A stretch of 64,000 nucleotides of DNA, taken from positions 6,864,001 to 6,928,000 of the forward strand of contig NZ_SNWR01000001.1 of assembly GCF_004362215.1 (NCBI RefSeq), given 5' to 3'. Of the stretch, positions 52,543-62,905 are shown piece by piece. The position numbers and the translations under genes were made by a program. Source of the DNA: Paractinoplanes brasiliensis. GTDB taxonomy: Bacteria > Actinomycetota > Actinomycetes > Mycobacteriales > Micromonosporaceae. The first letter of the stretch is position 1. Every line of letters starts with the position of its first letter. A model generated the notes under the pieces. That model was not told the DNA's origin and searched no databases. It saw nothing but the letters and a program-made list of their open reading frames with translations.

Positions 52543-53418
52543 TCAGCGCACGAGCTGAGCGCCTCCGTCCCACGCGCCCACCGGGTCCGACGCCGACTCC
52601 GGAGCGTGACGCGGACCGGGGACGGGGCGTCCGTGGGCGAACAGGGTCGGGCTGGCCGCCCGCCGCAGGACCGTGCGGGCCACCGAGCCCAGCAGACCGG
52701 CCTGGTGGCTGCCGCGCGGGCCCAGCACCGTCAGCCGGGCCCGGCTCGACGCCCGGACCAGGGTCGGGCCGGGTGCGCCGGTGAACAGCCGGGTCGTGTA
52801 ATCGGTCAGTTCGGGCACGGCGGCCACCGCCCGGGACAGGATCTCGCGGCCTTCCTCCTCGGTGCCGGGCTGCTCGGCCACGTGGGCCACCAGCACGGGA
52901 ACGTGGCGGCGCGCGCCTTCCAGGGCCGCCTGGCGCAGGGCCAGCAGGGCGGACTCGGAGCCGTCGACGGCGGCCAGGACGGGGCCGGCGTGCGGGCGGC
53001 CACCGCGGGCGACCAGCACCGGGCACCAGGCCCGCGCCACCGTCTGCACCAGCACCGAGCCGGTGGGCAGCCAGGGCAGGGTGGCCAGGTCGTCGTCGCC
53101 GAGCACCAGCATCTCGGCACTGCGCCCCAGGCGCAGCAGCACCTGGTCGGGCAGCCCGTCCACGAGTTGACCTGTCACCCGCACCCCGGGTGTGGAACGC
53201 TGGGCGGTAGCGACTGCCGCGTCCACGATCTGCGTGGCGTCGCGCCGGGCCCGGTCGTAATGCTGATCGAGGCGGGGGTGTGACCAGGTGAAAGCGTGCA
53301 CGATTCGTAGCTCGCGGCCGCGCGAGACAGCTTCTCGGGCGGCGAGCCGCACTGCGGCGAGCCCGGCCGACGTGCCGGTCACGCCCACGACGACGGGATA
53401 CGGACTCGGGCTCGGCAT
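52543..53418 (-). CDS. Universal stress protein, two USP domains
   Basis: A 291-residue tandem USP. Domain 1 is PVVVGVTGTSAGLAAVRLAAREAVSRGRELRIVHAF ... LVLGDDDLATLPWLPTGSVLVQTVARAWCPVLVARGG. Domain 2 begins GPVLAAVDGSESALLALRQAALEG and ends LTVLGPRGSHQAGLLGSVARTVLRRAASPTLFAHG. The GxxGxxxxSVxxxVxxxA-like ATP-binding ends are partly kept in both. Such proteins help survival in hypoxia, stasis or antibiotic stress. Upstream DNA near 53430-53560 is comparatively AT-rich and holds the divergent gltA promoter. Confidence 0.88.
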   Translation of the reverse strand: MPSPSPYPVVVGVTGTSAGLAAVRLAAREAVSRGRELRIVHAFTWSHPRLDQHYDRARRDATQIVDAAVATAQRSTPGVRVTGQLVDGLPDQVLLRLGRSAEMLVLGDDDLATLPWLPTGSVLVQTVARAWCPVLVARGGRPHAGPVLAAVDGSESALLALRQAALEGARRHVPVLVAHVAEQPGTEEEGREILSRAVAAVPELTDYTTRLFTGAPGPTLVRASSRARLTVLGPRGSHQAGLLGSVARTVLRRAASPTLFAHGRPVPGPRHAPESASDPVGAWDGGAQLVR

Positions 53419-53581
53419 CGGTTCGCACCTCCGCGTTCGACTACAACCATTATCTATACCGTTACGCCACTCTTCGTGATCAATCCCTCAGCCGGGAGCC
53501 GCCTGATGCCCCATTCAGGTTGAGGGTTTACGGTGAACTACACAATTTTTGAGACATCTGCCGGTGAAGTGAGGGAAATAC

Positions 53582-54865
<1,284 letters not shown>

Positions 54866-54880
54866 CTCGAACGATCGCAA

Positions 54881-54914
54881 AACGCCCCGTCCGGCATCTG
54901 CCGGGCGGGGCGTT
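54881..54914 (+). terminator. Terminator of gltA
   Basis: AACGCCCCG at 54881 pairs with CGGGGCGTT ending at 54914, with an inner CCGGCA/TGCCGG stem around TC. Confidence 0.85.
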
Positions 54915-54960
54915 CGTCATACGATCAGGGGTGGTCCGCGACAACGGGAGTAAGGAAACC

Positions 54961-56790
54961 ATGGAGACGTTGGAGTTCCAGGCCGAAGCCCGGCAGCTGC
55001 TGCAGCTGATGGTCCACTCGATCTATTCGAACAAGGACATCTTCCTGCGCGAGCTGATCTCGAACGCCTCGGACGCGCTCGACAAGCTGCGCCTGGCCAC
55101 CCTGCAGGACGGTCTCGAGGCCGACGCCTCCGACCTGCACATCGAGCTCACCGCCGACAAGGAGGCGCGCACGCTGACCGTGCGCGACAACGGCATCGGC
55201 ATGACCCGCGACGAGGTCGTCGAGCTGATCGGCACCATCGCCAAGTCGGGCACGGCCGAGCTGCTGACCAAGCTGCGGGAGGCCAAGGAGAGCCCCGAGC
55301 TGATCGGCCAGTTCGGCGTCGGGTTCTACTCGACGTTCATGGTGGCCGAGAAGGTCGAGCTGGTCACGCGCAAGGCCGGCACCGAGGGGCACGGCACCCG
55401 CTGGGAGTCCAGCGGTGAGGGCACGTACTCGATCGACGACGCGCCGGACGCGCCGGTCGGCACGAGTGTCACCGTCCACCTTCGCCCCTCCGACGAGGAG
55501 GACGCGCTCTACGACTACACCGACGACTGGAAGATCCGCCAGATCGTCAAGAAGTACTCGGACTTCATCGCGTTCCCGATCAAGATGGGCGACGACACGC
55601 TCAACTCGATGAAGGCGCTGTGGGCGCGGCCGCGCTCCGAGGTGTCCGACGAGGAGTACCACGAGTTCTACCGGCACATCAGCCACGACTGGTCCGAGCC
55701 GCTCGAGATCATCAACATGAAGGCCGAGGGCACCTTCGAGTACGAGGCCCTGCTGTTCCTGCCCTCGCGCGCGCCGCACGACCTGTTCCAGCGCGATGCC
55801 GGCCGCGGTCTTCAGCTCTACGTCAAGCGCGTCTTCATCATGGAGGACAGCCGCGAGCTGATCCCCGACTACCTGCGCTTCGTCAAGGGCGTGGTGGACG
55901 CGGCCGACCTGTCGCTCAACATCTCCCGCGAGATCCTGCAGCAGGACAGGCACATCCAGATGATCCGCCGCCGGCTGGTCAAGAAGGTGCTGTCCACCAT
56001 CAAGGACCTGCTGAACAACAACTCCGAGAAGTACGCCACGTTCTGGCGCGAGTTCGGCCGGGCCCTCAAGGAGGGTCTGCTCAACGACCAGGACAACCAG
56101 AAGGCGATCCTCGACGTCTCGACCTTCGCCTCCACGGCCGGCCCCGAGCCGACCACCCTGGCCGGCTACATCGAGCGGATGAAGGAGGGCCAGGAAGAGA
56201 TCTACTACCTGACCGGCGAGAGCCGTTCCCAGGTCGAGAACTCTCCGCACATGGAGGCGTTCCAGAAGCAGGGGTACGAGGTTCTGATCCTCACCGACCC
56301 GGTCGACGAGATCTGGGTCGAGGCCGTCCCCGACTACGACGGCAAGAAGCTGCAGTCGATCGCGCGCGGGTCGGTCGACCTGCCCAAGGACGCCGAGGAA
56401 CCGGAGCCCGAGGGCGACTTCGCGCCGCTGCTGACGTTCCTCAAGGAGCAGCTGTCCGAGCAGATCAAGGACGTGCGGTTGTCGCACCGCCTGATCAGCT
56501 CGCCCGCGTGCCTGGTCAGCGACACCGACGACATCACGCCCGCGCTCGAGAAGATGTACCGCGCGATGGGGCAGGAGGGCCCGCGGGTCAAGCGGATCCT
56601 CGAGCTGAACCCGGGCCACCCGCTGGTCAGCGGCCTGCGCACGGCACACGAGCAACGGGCCGACGACCCGGCGCTGCCCGAGACCGCCGAACTGCTCTAC
56701 GGCACGGCGCTGCTGGCCGAGGGCGGCGACCTGGAAGACCCGGCCCGCTTCGCCAAGCTGCTGGCCGACCGCCTGGCCCGTACGGTCTAG
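54961..56790 (+). CDS. htpG: Molecular chaperone HtpG (Hsp90)
   Basis: A 609-residue bacterial Hsp90. The GHKL ATPase N-domain has LRELISNASDALDKLR, VRDNGIGMTRDEV, GTIAKSGTAE and GQFGVGFYSTFMVA. The middle domain contains LNISREILQQDRHIQMIRR with the catalytic Arg. The C-terminal dimer domain ends KLLADRLARTV. ATG 54961 with TAAGGA upstream is preferred over the long extension into gltA's 3' region. Its stop shares the palindrome CTAG with the convergent kinase gene. Confidence 0.97.
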   Translation: METLEFQAEARQLLQLMVHSIYSNKDIFLRELISNASDALDKLRLATLQDGLEADASDLHIELTADKEARTLTVRDNGIGMTRDEVVELIGTIAKSGTAELLTKLREAKESPELIGQFGVGFYSTFMVAEKVELVTRKAGTEGHGTRWESSGEGTYSIDDAPDAPVGTSVTVHLRPSDEEDALYDYTDDWKIRQIVKKYSDFIAFPIKMGDDTLNSMKALWARPRSEVSDEEYHEFYRHISHDWSEPLEIINMKAEGTFEYEALLFLPSRAPHDLFQRDAGRGLQLYVKRVFIMEDSRELIPDYLRFVKGVVDAADLSLNISREILQQDRHIQMIRRRLVKKVLSTIKDLLNNNSEKYATFWREFGRALKEGLLNDQDNQKAILDVSTFASTAGPEPTTLAGYIERMKEGQEEIYYLTGESRSQVENSPHMEAFQKQGYEVLILTDPVDEIWVEAVPDYDGKKLQSIARGSVDLPKDAEEPEPEGDFAPLLTFLKEQLSEQIKDVRLSHRLISSPACLVSDTDDITPALEKMYRAMGQEGPRVKRILELNPGHPLVSGLRTAHEQRADDPALPETAELLYGTALLAEGGDLEDPARFAKLLADRLARTV

Positions 56791-57584
56791 AGCGCGTCCA
56801 GCCAGGTCCGAGGGCCGGGGTGCCGCACCCGCACCCCGGCCACCCGGATCGCCTCGGTGATCGCCGCCCGGACGGCCGCGCCGGAGTGCAGGGCCTGAGC
56901 CAGCGCCCCGTGGAAGGCGTCGCCGGCGCCCGCGGTGTCGACCGCGTCGACGGGCGGAACCGGGATCTCCTCGGTGCGGCCGTCGTGTGACCAGGTCACC
57001 GGGCCGGGTCCGTGGGTGACGATCACGTGCGGGGCGGTGAACCCCGCGGGGTGGCGGAACCCGGCCGAGCAGGCGATCACGTCGGCTTGCGGCAGGATGT
57101 CGGCGAAGACGGGCCGCCAGGTGCCCGCGTCGACGACCAGCCGCTCGGCCTCGCGGGCCGCGGCCACGGCGAGCACGGGGTGATGCCCGTCCACCAGTGT
57201 CAGCTCCGCGTCCGGAAGGCCCCTTCCCGGTACGCCGTACGTCAGGTCGCCGGCGTTGCGGCTGACGATCGTGCGCTCGCCCGTACGGCCGGCCACGATG
57301 ACGGTGGAGATCGGCGGCAACCCCTCGGATCCCTCGGCCACGTCGATCAGGCGTACGTTGTGGGCTTCGAGATCCGACCGGATGAGCGCACCCAGCGGAT
57401 GCGCGCCGACCGCGGTGACCAAGGTGACCGGCGCGCCCAGCCGGGCCGCCGTGACCGCCGCATTGGCGGCCGGTCCACCCGCCGCGACCTCGACCGACGA
57501 CGCCTGCGCCTTCTCGTCCGCGCCCGGCACCCGGTCGACCCGATAGACCAGATCCAGGGTGGCCAGCCCGACACAGAGGATCAT
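56787..57584 (-). CDS. PfkB-family carbohydrate kinase
   Basis: A 265-residue ribokinase-like sugar kinase. It starts MILCVGLATLDLVYRVDRVPG, has the PfkB first signature region AAGGPAANAAVTAARLG, and the catalytic second signature VDAVDTAGAGDAFHGALAQAL with the base Asp in DTAGAGD. Substrate could be a ketohexose, ribose or similar; sequence alone does not decide. Its terminal TAG and the htpG TAG overlap on the palindrome CTAG (56787-56790), so the convergent genes have no spacer. Confidence 0.88.
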   Translation of the reverse strand: MILCVGLATLDLVYRVDRVPGADEKAQASSVEVAAGGPAANAAVTAARLGAPVTLVTAVGAHPLGALIRSDLEAHNVRLIDVAEGSEGLPPISTVIVAGRTGERTIVSRNAGDLTYGVPGRGLPDAELTLVDGHHPVLAVAAAREAERLVVDAGTWRPVFADILPQADVIACSAGFRHPAGFTAPHVIVTHGPGPVTWSHDGRTEEIPVPPVDAVDTAGAGDAFHGALAQALHSGAAVRAAITEAIRVAGVRVRHPGPRTWLDAL

Positions 57585-57596
57585 GCGGGCCGGCGG

Positions 57597-57752
57597 TCAG
57601 GTGGCGAGTTCGCGGACGAAGATGCCGACGTTGCGGAAGACCTCGGCTATGCCGTCGCCGATGCCGCGGGCGATGTCGGACGCCGGGCCCGGGTTGGTGC
57701 CGATGTAGAAGATGACGAGAATGAGCACGATCCAGCCGACGGCTTTCTTCAT
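57597..57752 (-). CDS. 51-residue small membrane protein
   Basis: MKKAVGWIVLILVIFYIGTN is followed by PGPASDIARGIGDGIAEVFR and NVGIFVRELAT. It has one N-terminal TM span and an amphipathic tail. AAGGAG lies eight bases before ATG 57752, and its stop is 12 bp before the PfkB gene, so they may be co-transcribed. I recognise it as a recurring actinobacterial small protein but know no function. Confidence 0.7.
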   Translation of the reverse strand: MKKAVGWIVLILVIFYIGTNPGPASDIARGIGDGIAEVFRNVGIFVRELAT

Positions 57753-57827
57753 CAGATCGGCTCCTTCCGAGACCGGCCGTGTGCTTTACATGATCGTGGC
57801 ACGTTTGCGCACGTGATTCGTGCAATT

Positions 57828-58670
57828 TCACCCGCGCGGCGCGAACAAGCGTTGCGCGTTCGACCAGCAGACCGCCCGCAGCCACTCGTCGCCCAGCTCC
57901 AGCCGGGCCAGTGCCTCGATCTGATGTTCGTACGGGTACGGGATGTTGGGGAAGTCGCTGCCCAGCAGAACCTTGCCGGTCAGGCCGAGCTCGCGCAGCC
58001 GCGGTCGTAGCTCGCGGGGGAACGGCGCCATCTGCTCGAAGAAGTCGGTGAACGCCATCGTGGTGTCGAGCCGTACCTGCTCGTAGTGCTCGGCGAGCTC
58101 GAGAAAGCCTTCGTATTCCGGCGCCCCGGCGTGCGCGACGATGACGGCGAGCCCCGGGTGCCGCCGCAGGACGTCGCCGATCGGCCCCGGCCCGGTGAAC
58201 CTCGCGGGCAACGGCCCCGAACCGGCGTGCACCACCACCGGAGTTCCGGCCTCGGCCAGCAGCCCCCACACGGCGTCCAGCTCGGGCAGGCGAGGGTCGA
58301 ACCCGCCGACCTGCAGGTGCACCTTCCAGATCCGCGCCCCGCGATCAAGAGCCTTCTGCGCGTACGCCTCCACGCCCGGCTCGGGATAGAAGGTGGCGCT
58401 GGGCAGGCAGCCGGGGGTGCGCGCGGCGAACGCGAGCGTCCAGTCGTTGAGGTCGTCGGCCATGCCGGGGCGGTGGGCGTAGGCGAGCGCGCTGAACATC
58501 TCGACGTTCAGCTTTCTCAGTGCCTCCACTCTTTCCTGCTCGGAGCCGCGGTACGTGATGGGCCACGGCCGCCCGATCGCCGGGCCCGCCCGGTCGAAGT
58601 ACTCCCATACCCGCCGCATCATGCGCGGGGGCAGGAAATGCGTGTGCACGTCGGCATAGCGCTCGATCAC
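57828..58670 (-). CDS. Amidohydrolase-family metal-dependent hydrolase
   Basis: A 280-residue TIM-barrel amidohydrolase (amidohydrolase-2 type). Metal ligands are visible as YADVHTHFLPP (HxH), VVVHAGSGPLP (His), VIVAHAGAPEYEG (His) and LLGSDFPNIPYP (Asp). This group includes aminocarboxymuconate-semialdehyde-decarboxylase-like and lactonase-like enzymes; the substrate is unknown. GTG 58670 (VIERYADVHTHF) is preferred because the longer frame would run through the divergent promoter of the MFS gene. Confidence 0.82.
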   Translation of the reverse strand: MIERYADVHTHFLPPRMMRRVWEYFDRAGPAIGRPWPITYRGSEQERVEALRKLNVEMFSALAYAHRPGMADDLNDWTLAFAARTPGCLPSATFYPEPGVEAYAQKALDRGARIWKVHLQVGGFDPRLPELDAVWGLLAEAGTPVVVHAGSGPLPARFTGPGPIGDVLRRHPGLAVIVAHAGAPEYEGFLELAEHYEQVRLDTTMAFTDFFEQMAPFPRELRPRLRELGLTGKVLLGSDFPNIPYPYEHQIEALARLELGDEWLRAVCWSNAQRLFAPRG

Positions 58671-58687
58671 ACCTGCAGCATACGGCT

Positions 58688-58710
58688 TGACAGTCACTAT
58701 GAAATGACAG
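58688..58710. promoter_or_regulatory. Promoter/operator region of the QacA-type pump
   Basis: TTGACA (from 58687) is a good -35 match just upstream of the MFS ATG at 58724. It overlaps an imperfect dyad GTCACT-ATGA-AATGAC (58693-58708) and a TGACAG direct repeat (58688 and 58705). The AT-rich site between divergent genes is the likely target of the TetR protein encoded next. No ribosome site precedes the ATG, so the mRNA may be leaderless. Confidence 0.5.
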
Positions 58711-58723
58711 CTACTCTCAAAAC

Positions 58724-60235
58724 ATGGTTACTTCCACCTCACGCTGGTACGCGCTCGCCGCGATGGCGCTGAGCACCCTCGCGGTCGGTCTCGACACGAC
58801 CGTGCTCAGCGTCGCGCTGCCGACTCTTGCCCGTGACCTCGACGCCTCCACCGGTGACCTGCAGTGGTTCACCACCGCCTACCTGCTCGTACTGGCGGCC
58901 GCCCTGCTGCCGGCGGGTCTGCTCGGCGACCGGCTCGGCCGCAAACGCCTGCTGATCGGGGCCCTCGTGGTGTTCGGGGCGGCCTCGGTCGCGTGCGCCT
59001 ATGCGCAGAGCTCGGGCCAGCTGATCGCCGCGCGAACGGTCCTCGGGCTCGGCGCCGCGGTCATCATGCCGCTGTCCGGGGCGGTGCTGACCACGCTCTT
59101 CGACGAGCGGGAACGGCCTCGCGCCATGTCGATCTGGGTGACCGCGAGCGCGCTCGGCCTCCCGCTCGGGCCGCTGCTGGGCGGCTGGCTGCTCGACAAC
59201 TTCTGGTGGGGCTCGGTCTTCCTGATCAACGTGCCGGTCGTGGTCGCCGGGGTGGTCGCTCTGGCGCTCTGGCTGCCCTCGTCACGCGGCGAGTCCAGGC
59301 GGGTCGACGTGCCGGGCATCGCGCTGTCGACCGGCGGCCTGGTCGCCATGACGTACGGGATCATCGAGGCGGGGGAACGGGGCTGGTCCGACCCGCGGTC
59401 CCTGCTCACCATCGCCGCCGGCCTGGTCCTGCTGGTCGTCTTCGTGCTCTGGCAGCGCCGTGCCTCGTCGCCGCTGATCGACCTGGCGTTGTTCGGCAAC
59501 CGGGCCTTCACCGGCGGCGCGGTGTTCGCCACGGTGGCCAGCTTCGCGATGCTCGGGCTGCTGTTCTCACTGCCCCAGCTGTTCGCGGCCGTCGGGGGCC
59601 ACGACGCGTTCGGTTCCGGTCTGCGCCTGCTGCCGGTGATCGGCGGCCTCGTCGTGGGCGCGCGGGCGGGGGAGAGGCTGGCCGCCACCCTGGGCGTGCG
59701 GTGGGTGCTCGCCGGCGGGCTCGCGCTGATCGCCTTGTCTTCGCTGCTGGGAGCGCAGACCTCCGCGACCACCGGGTACGTGTGCATCGCCGTGTGGATC
59801 ACCCTGACCGGGCTGGGCCTGGGGCTGACCATGCCACCGGCCCTGAACGCGGCCATCGGCACGCTGACCCCGGCACGCGCCGGAATCGGCAACGCGCTGC
59901 TGCAGGCGTTGCGACAGGTGGGCGGCGCCGTGGGGGTGGCCGTGCTGGGGACGGTGCTCAACTCGGCGTACCGCTCGCAGGTCGACGTCACGGGTCTGCC
60001 GGACGCGGCCGGGTCGGCGGTGCGCGAGAGCGTCACGTCGGGCGCGGCGGTCGCGGAGGCCACCGGTGATGTCGCGCTCGGCACGTCCGTCCGAGAGGCT
60101 TTCGCGTACGGGATGGACCGGTCCTTGCTCGTGGCCGGAGCGCTGGCGTTGATCGGTGCGGTGCTGGCGCTCGTGATGATGCCCGCGCGGCCCGCGCCGT
60201 CGCGGTCGGCGCCTTTGGCAGAATCGATGGCATGA
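58724..60235 (+). CDS. DHA2-type (EmrB/QacA) MFS drug exporter
   Basis: A 503-residue, fourteen-helix exporter. It begins LAAMALSTLAVGLDTTVLSVALPTLARDLDAS (motif D1, with the Asp of DTTV), has motif A LLGDRLGRKRLL and motif C ALGLPLGPLLGGWL. It expels cationic drugs or dyes in relatives. ATG overlaps no ribosome site. Its stop overlaps the TetR start (ATGA), forming a pump-repressor operon. Confidence 0.93.
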   Translation: MVTSTSRWYALAAMALSTLAVGLDTTVLSVALPTLARDLDASTGDLQWFTTAYLLVLAAALLPAGLLGDRLGRKRLLIGALVVFGAASVACAYAQSSGQLIAARTVLGLGAAVIMPLSGAVLTTLFDERERPRAMSIWVTASALGLPLGPLLGGWLLDNFWWGSVFLINVPVVVAGVVALALWLPSSRGESRRVDVPGIALSTGGLVAMTYGIIEAGERGWSDPRSLLTIAAGLVLLVVFVLWQRRASSPLIDLALFGNRAFTGGAVFATVASFAMLGLLFSLPQLFAAVGGHDAFGSGLRLLPVIGGLVVGARAGERLAATLGVRWVLAGGLALIALSSLLGAQTSATTGYVCIAVWITLTGLGLGLTMPPALNAAIGTLTPARAGIGNALLQALRQVGGAVGVAVLGTVLNSAYRSQVDVTGLPDAAGSAVRESVTSGAAVAEATGDVALGTSVREAFAYGMDRSLLVAGALALIGAVLALVMMPARPAPSRSAPLAESMA

Positions 60236-60858
60236 CCCGAGACGTTCCCGCCGCCGCTCGTCCGGCCGTCTCGGGTTTGCGGGAACGCAAGAAGGCCAAG
60301 ACACGGGCGGCCATCCGGGACGCGGCGATGGGGCTGTTCGCCGCACAGGGCTACGCGGCGACGACCGTCGAGCAGATCGCCGAGGCGGCCGAGGTGTCGC
60401 CGAGCACCTTCTTCCGCTACTTCCCGACCAAGGAGGACGTGGTCGTGACCGACGACTACGACCCCCTGATCGTGGAGGCCATCCGGGCCCAGCCGCCCGA
60501 GGTGCCGGTGGCCGACGCCGTGCTGCTGGGCATGCGGCAGGTGTTCGAGCAGCTGACCGAGGCGGAGTGGGAGAGCGAGCGGCGCCGGCAGCAGCTCTTC
60601 CGCACCGTCCCCGAGCTGGTGGCCCGCCAGCTGCAGGCGACGGTGACCGCTGTCGACATGCTCGCCGACGTGATCGCCGAGCGTCAGGGCGTGGCGCGCG
60701 ACGACCTCGGAGCGCGGGCGCTGGCGGGTGCTCTGGTGGGGATCTCGCTGACGTTTCTGCCTCCCGGGCGTTCCGGGCCGTACGACGCCGCCGATTTCGA
60801 CCGGGTGCGAGCGGCCCTCGTCGAATTGCGGGCTCAGCTCGACCCGCTCACCCCCTGA
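60232..60858 (+). CDS. TetR-family transcriptional repressor
   Basis: A 208-residue TetR protein. The DNA-binding HTH is RAAIRDAAMGLFAAQGYAATTVEQIAEAAEVSPSTFFRYFPTKEDVV (about residues 22-68, shown here only as the domain core). The C-terminal ligand domain matches the MftR-like/TetR_C_17 type only loosely. Co-translation with the pump (ATGA) implies autoregulation through the dyad upstream of 58724. Start ATG 60232. Confidence 0.92.
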   Translation: MTRDVPAAARPAVSGLRERKKAKTRAAIRDAAMGLFAAQGYAATTVEQIAEAAEVSPSTFFRYFPTKEDVVVTDDYDPLIVEAIRAQPPEVPVADAVLLGMRQVFEQLTEAEWESERRRQQLFRTVPELVARQLQATVTAVDMLADVIAERQGVARDDLGARALAGALVGISLTFLPPGRSGPYDAADFDRVRAALVELRAQLDPLTP

Positions 60859-60875
60859 GGCGGCCGTTCGCCTCA
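60856..60875 (+). terminator. Hairpin after the TetR gene
   Basis: TGAGGCG pairs with CGCCTCA over GCCGTT. The following 250 bp before the gluconate permease hold no gene I can support. Confidence 0.5.
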
Positions 60876-61118
60876 CCTCGACCCGCTGGACCCTGCGGCC
60901 GCTCACCGTCTTGCTCGGTGGAGGCCCGTCAGGGTGGCGCGGGCCTCGCGCTCGGCGGTCAGGACGCGCTCGGGAGCTCGGGGCGCGGTCACCAGGCCGG
61001 CCGGCTCGCGCGGCTCGGCGGCGGCGCCCGCGTCATGGCCGTGCGGACCGCTCAGCTCGGTCCCGGCGTGGGCTTGGCCATGGGTTGAAAGCCACTGGCG
61101 CTGGGTAGTCCCGGGCGC

Positions 61119-62597
61119 ATGACGTCCATAGCGGCCGAGGCCATCACCGAAGCGGGAACCGGTCAGCTGGTGCTGGCAGCCGTGCTGGGTATCGCGGTTG
61201 TGGTTGTGCTCATCGCCTGGGCCAAATGGCATCCGTTCCTGTCGCTGATCCTCGGTTCGGCGGTGCTCGGCCTCGTCGCCGGGGCGTCACCGGGGGACAC
61301 GATCGACTCGTTCACGGCAGGGCTCGGCAGCACCGTCGGCAGCGTCGGGCTGCTGATCGCGCTGGGCTCGATGATCGGGGCGCTGCTGGCCGAGTCGGGC
61401 GGGGCCGACGGGATCGTGAACCGCATCGTCAACAGCGTCACCGGGTCGGCGCTGCCGTGGGCCATGGCGGGTGTCGCGGCGCTGATCGGGCTGCCGCTGT
61501 TCTTCGAGGTCGGCGTCGTGCTGCTGGTGCCGATCGTGCTGCTGGTGGCCCGGCGCACCGACATCGGGCTGCTGCGCATCGGCATCCCGGCGCTCGCCGG
61601 GCTCTCCGTCCTGCACGGGCTGGTTCCGCCGCACCCGGGGCCGCTGGTCGCCATCGCCAACCTGAACGCCGACCTCGGGCTGACCCTGATGTTCGGCCTG
61701 ATCTGCGCGATCCCGACCGTGATCGTCGCGGGCCCGATCTTCGGAAACTGGATCGCCAAGCGGGTTCCGCTGCCGGTGCCGGCGCTGTCCCTGGGCGGCG
61801 GCGGCTCGGCTGACCGCCCCGAGGACGGCCCGGCGGGTGGGCAGAACTTCGTCGACCGTGACGACGTCGCGAACCCGTCCAGTGGCGGGCCGGACGTCCT
61901 CGTCGACGAGCAGCTTCCGCGCACGCGCCGCAACCCCGGCTTCTGGCCCGCCGTGCTGACCGTCATGGTGCCGATCGTGCTGATGCTGGCCCGGGCCATC
62001 GGCGAACTCGCCCTGCCCGAGGGCAACAGCCTCCGCGGCGCCCTCGAAATCATCGGTGAGCCGGTCGTCGCTCTGCTCGCCGGCGTGCTGCTGGCCATGT
62101 GGAGCCTCGGCAAACGGGCCGGCTTCGACCGTCAGCAGACCTCGGCCGTGATCGGCGGCTCGCTTCCGCCGATCGCCGGCATCCTGCTGATCGTGGCCGC
62201 GGGCGGCGGTTTCAAGCAGGTGCTGGTCGACGCGGGCGTAGGCAACGTGGTCGCCGACGCCGCCCGCGACGCCAACATCAACGCGCTGCTGCTCGGCTTC
62301 CTGGTCGCGGTCGGCATCCGACTCGCCACGGGTTCGGCCACCGTAGCCACCATCACCGCGGCGGGGATCGTCTCGCCGCTCGCAGCCACCCTCGACAAGC
62401 CGGACGTGGCCCTGCTGGCCTTGGCCATCGGCGCCGGTTCGCTGTTCTTCTCACACGTCAACGACGCCGGGTTCTGGCTGGTCAAGGAGTACTTCGGGAT
62501 GACCGTGGGGCAGACCATCAAGACCTGGTCGGTCATGGAGACCATCATCTCGATCGTCGGCTTCGCCTGCGTCATGCTGCTGAGCCTGATCGTTTAG
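61119..62597 (+). CDS. Gluconate permease (GntP family)
   Basis: A 492-residue gluconate:proton symporter. Conserved blocks: ILGSAVLGLVAGAS near the N-terminus, then GLGSTVGSVGLLIALGSMIGALLAESGGA, GLPLFFEVGVVLLVPIVLL, LHGLVPPHPGPLVAIANLNADLG, and GSLFFSHVNDAGFWLVKEYFG. About 12-14 TM spans and a hydrophilic insert (residues about 225-280) are visible. No gluconate kinase or GntR regulator adjoins, so the exact substrate (gluconate or another aldonate) is open. ATG 61119. Confidence 0.92.
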   Translation: MTSIAAEAITEAGTGQLVLAAVLGIAVVVVLIAWAKWHPFLSLILGSAVLGLVAGASPGDTIDSFTAGLGSTVGSVGLLIALGSMIGALLAESGGADGIVNRIVNSVTGSALPWAMAGVAALIGLPLFFEVGVVLLVPIVLLVARRTDIGLLRIGIPALAGLSVLHGLVPPHPGPLVAIANLNADLGLTLMFGLICAIPTVIVAGPIFGNWIAKRVPLPVPALSLGGGGSADRPEDGPAGGQNFVDRDDVANPSSGGPDVLVDEQLPRTRRNPGFWPAVLTVMVPIVLMLARAIGELALPEGNSLRGALEIIGEPVVALLAGVLLAMWSLGKRAGFDRQQTSAVIGGSLPPIAGILLIVAAGGGFKQVLVDAGVGNVVADAARDANINALLLGFLVAVGIRLATGSATVATITAAGIVSPLAATLDKPDVALLALAIGAGSLFFSHVNDAGFWLVKEYFGMTVGQTIKTWSVMETIISIVGFACVMLLSLIV

Positions 62598-62905
62598 GGC
62601 GCGGTCCCATCCGCGCCACGGGAACACCGTTGCGCCGACAGCCCGCGTGTACGCCGCGTCGTCCCTCCGGGCTGGGCATGAAGAAGCTTGACGAGGCGGG
62701 ACGCCGCACTTGCCCGGAGTGCCAGGCGGGGCCAGCGGGGTGGCGAAGATCGTTGCGACGACCGATGCCGGCCCGGCGCGACAAGCCAGAGCGCTTCCTC
62801 GGCCGACAAGTCGCCCGTGTGTGCAGGCTGCGGCGCGGACACGATCCACCTAGGTTCCTAGGATGCCTCGGCGGGCGGGCAGGGCGGGGTTCGGCAGGGC
62901 GGTGT
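62598..62905. other. Intergenic stretch without a supported gene
   Basis: ATG 62678 opens MKKLDEAGRRTCPECQAGPA, and a different frame further on reads SPVCAGCGADTIHLGS. Together these resemble the two halves of a zinc ribbon, but the shift between them and the lack of a ribosome site argue for a remnant or chance. The palindromic pair CCTAGG-TT-CCTAGG lies at about 62849-62862. Confidence 0.3.

Noticed and set aside
54925..58269. 1114-codon open frame on the minus strand
   Set aside because: It is antisense to htpG and out of frame with the real PfkB and amidohydrolase genes; a typical GC-driven shadow with Arg/Gly/Ala-rich nonsense composition.
60903..61100. Short minus-strand gene between tetR and the gluconate permease
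   Set aside because: The frame has no convincing start and its Ala/Arg/His-rich product shows no motif.
62678..62862. Zinc-ribbon small protein
   Set aside because: The two CxxC units lie in different frames and there is no initiation signal; noted only as a possible remnant.
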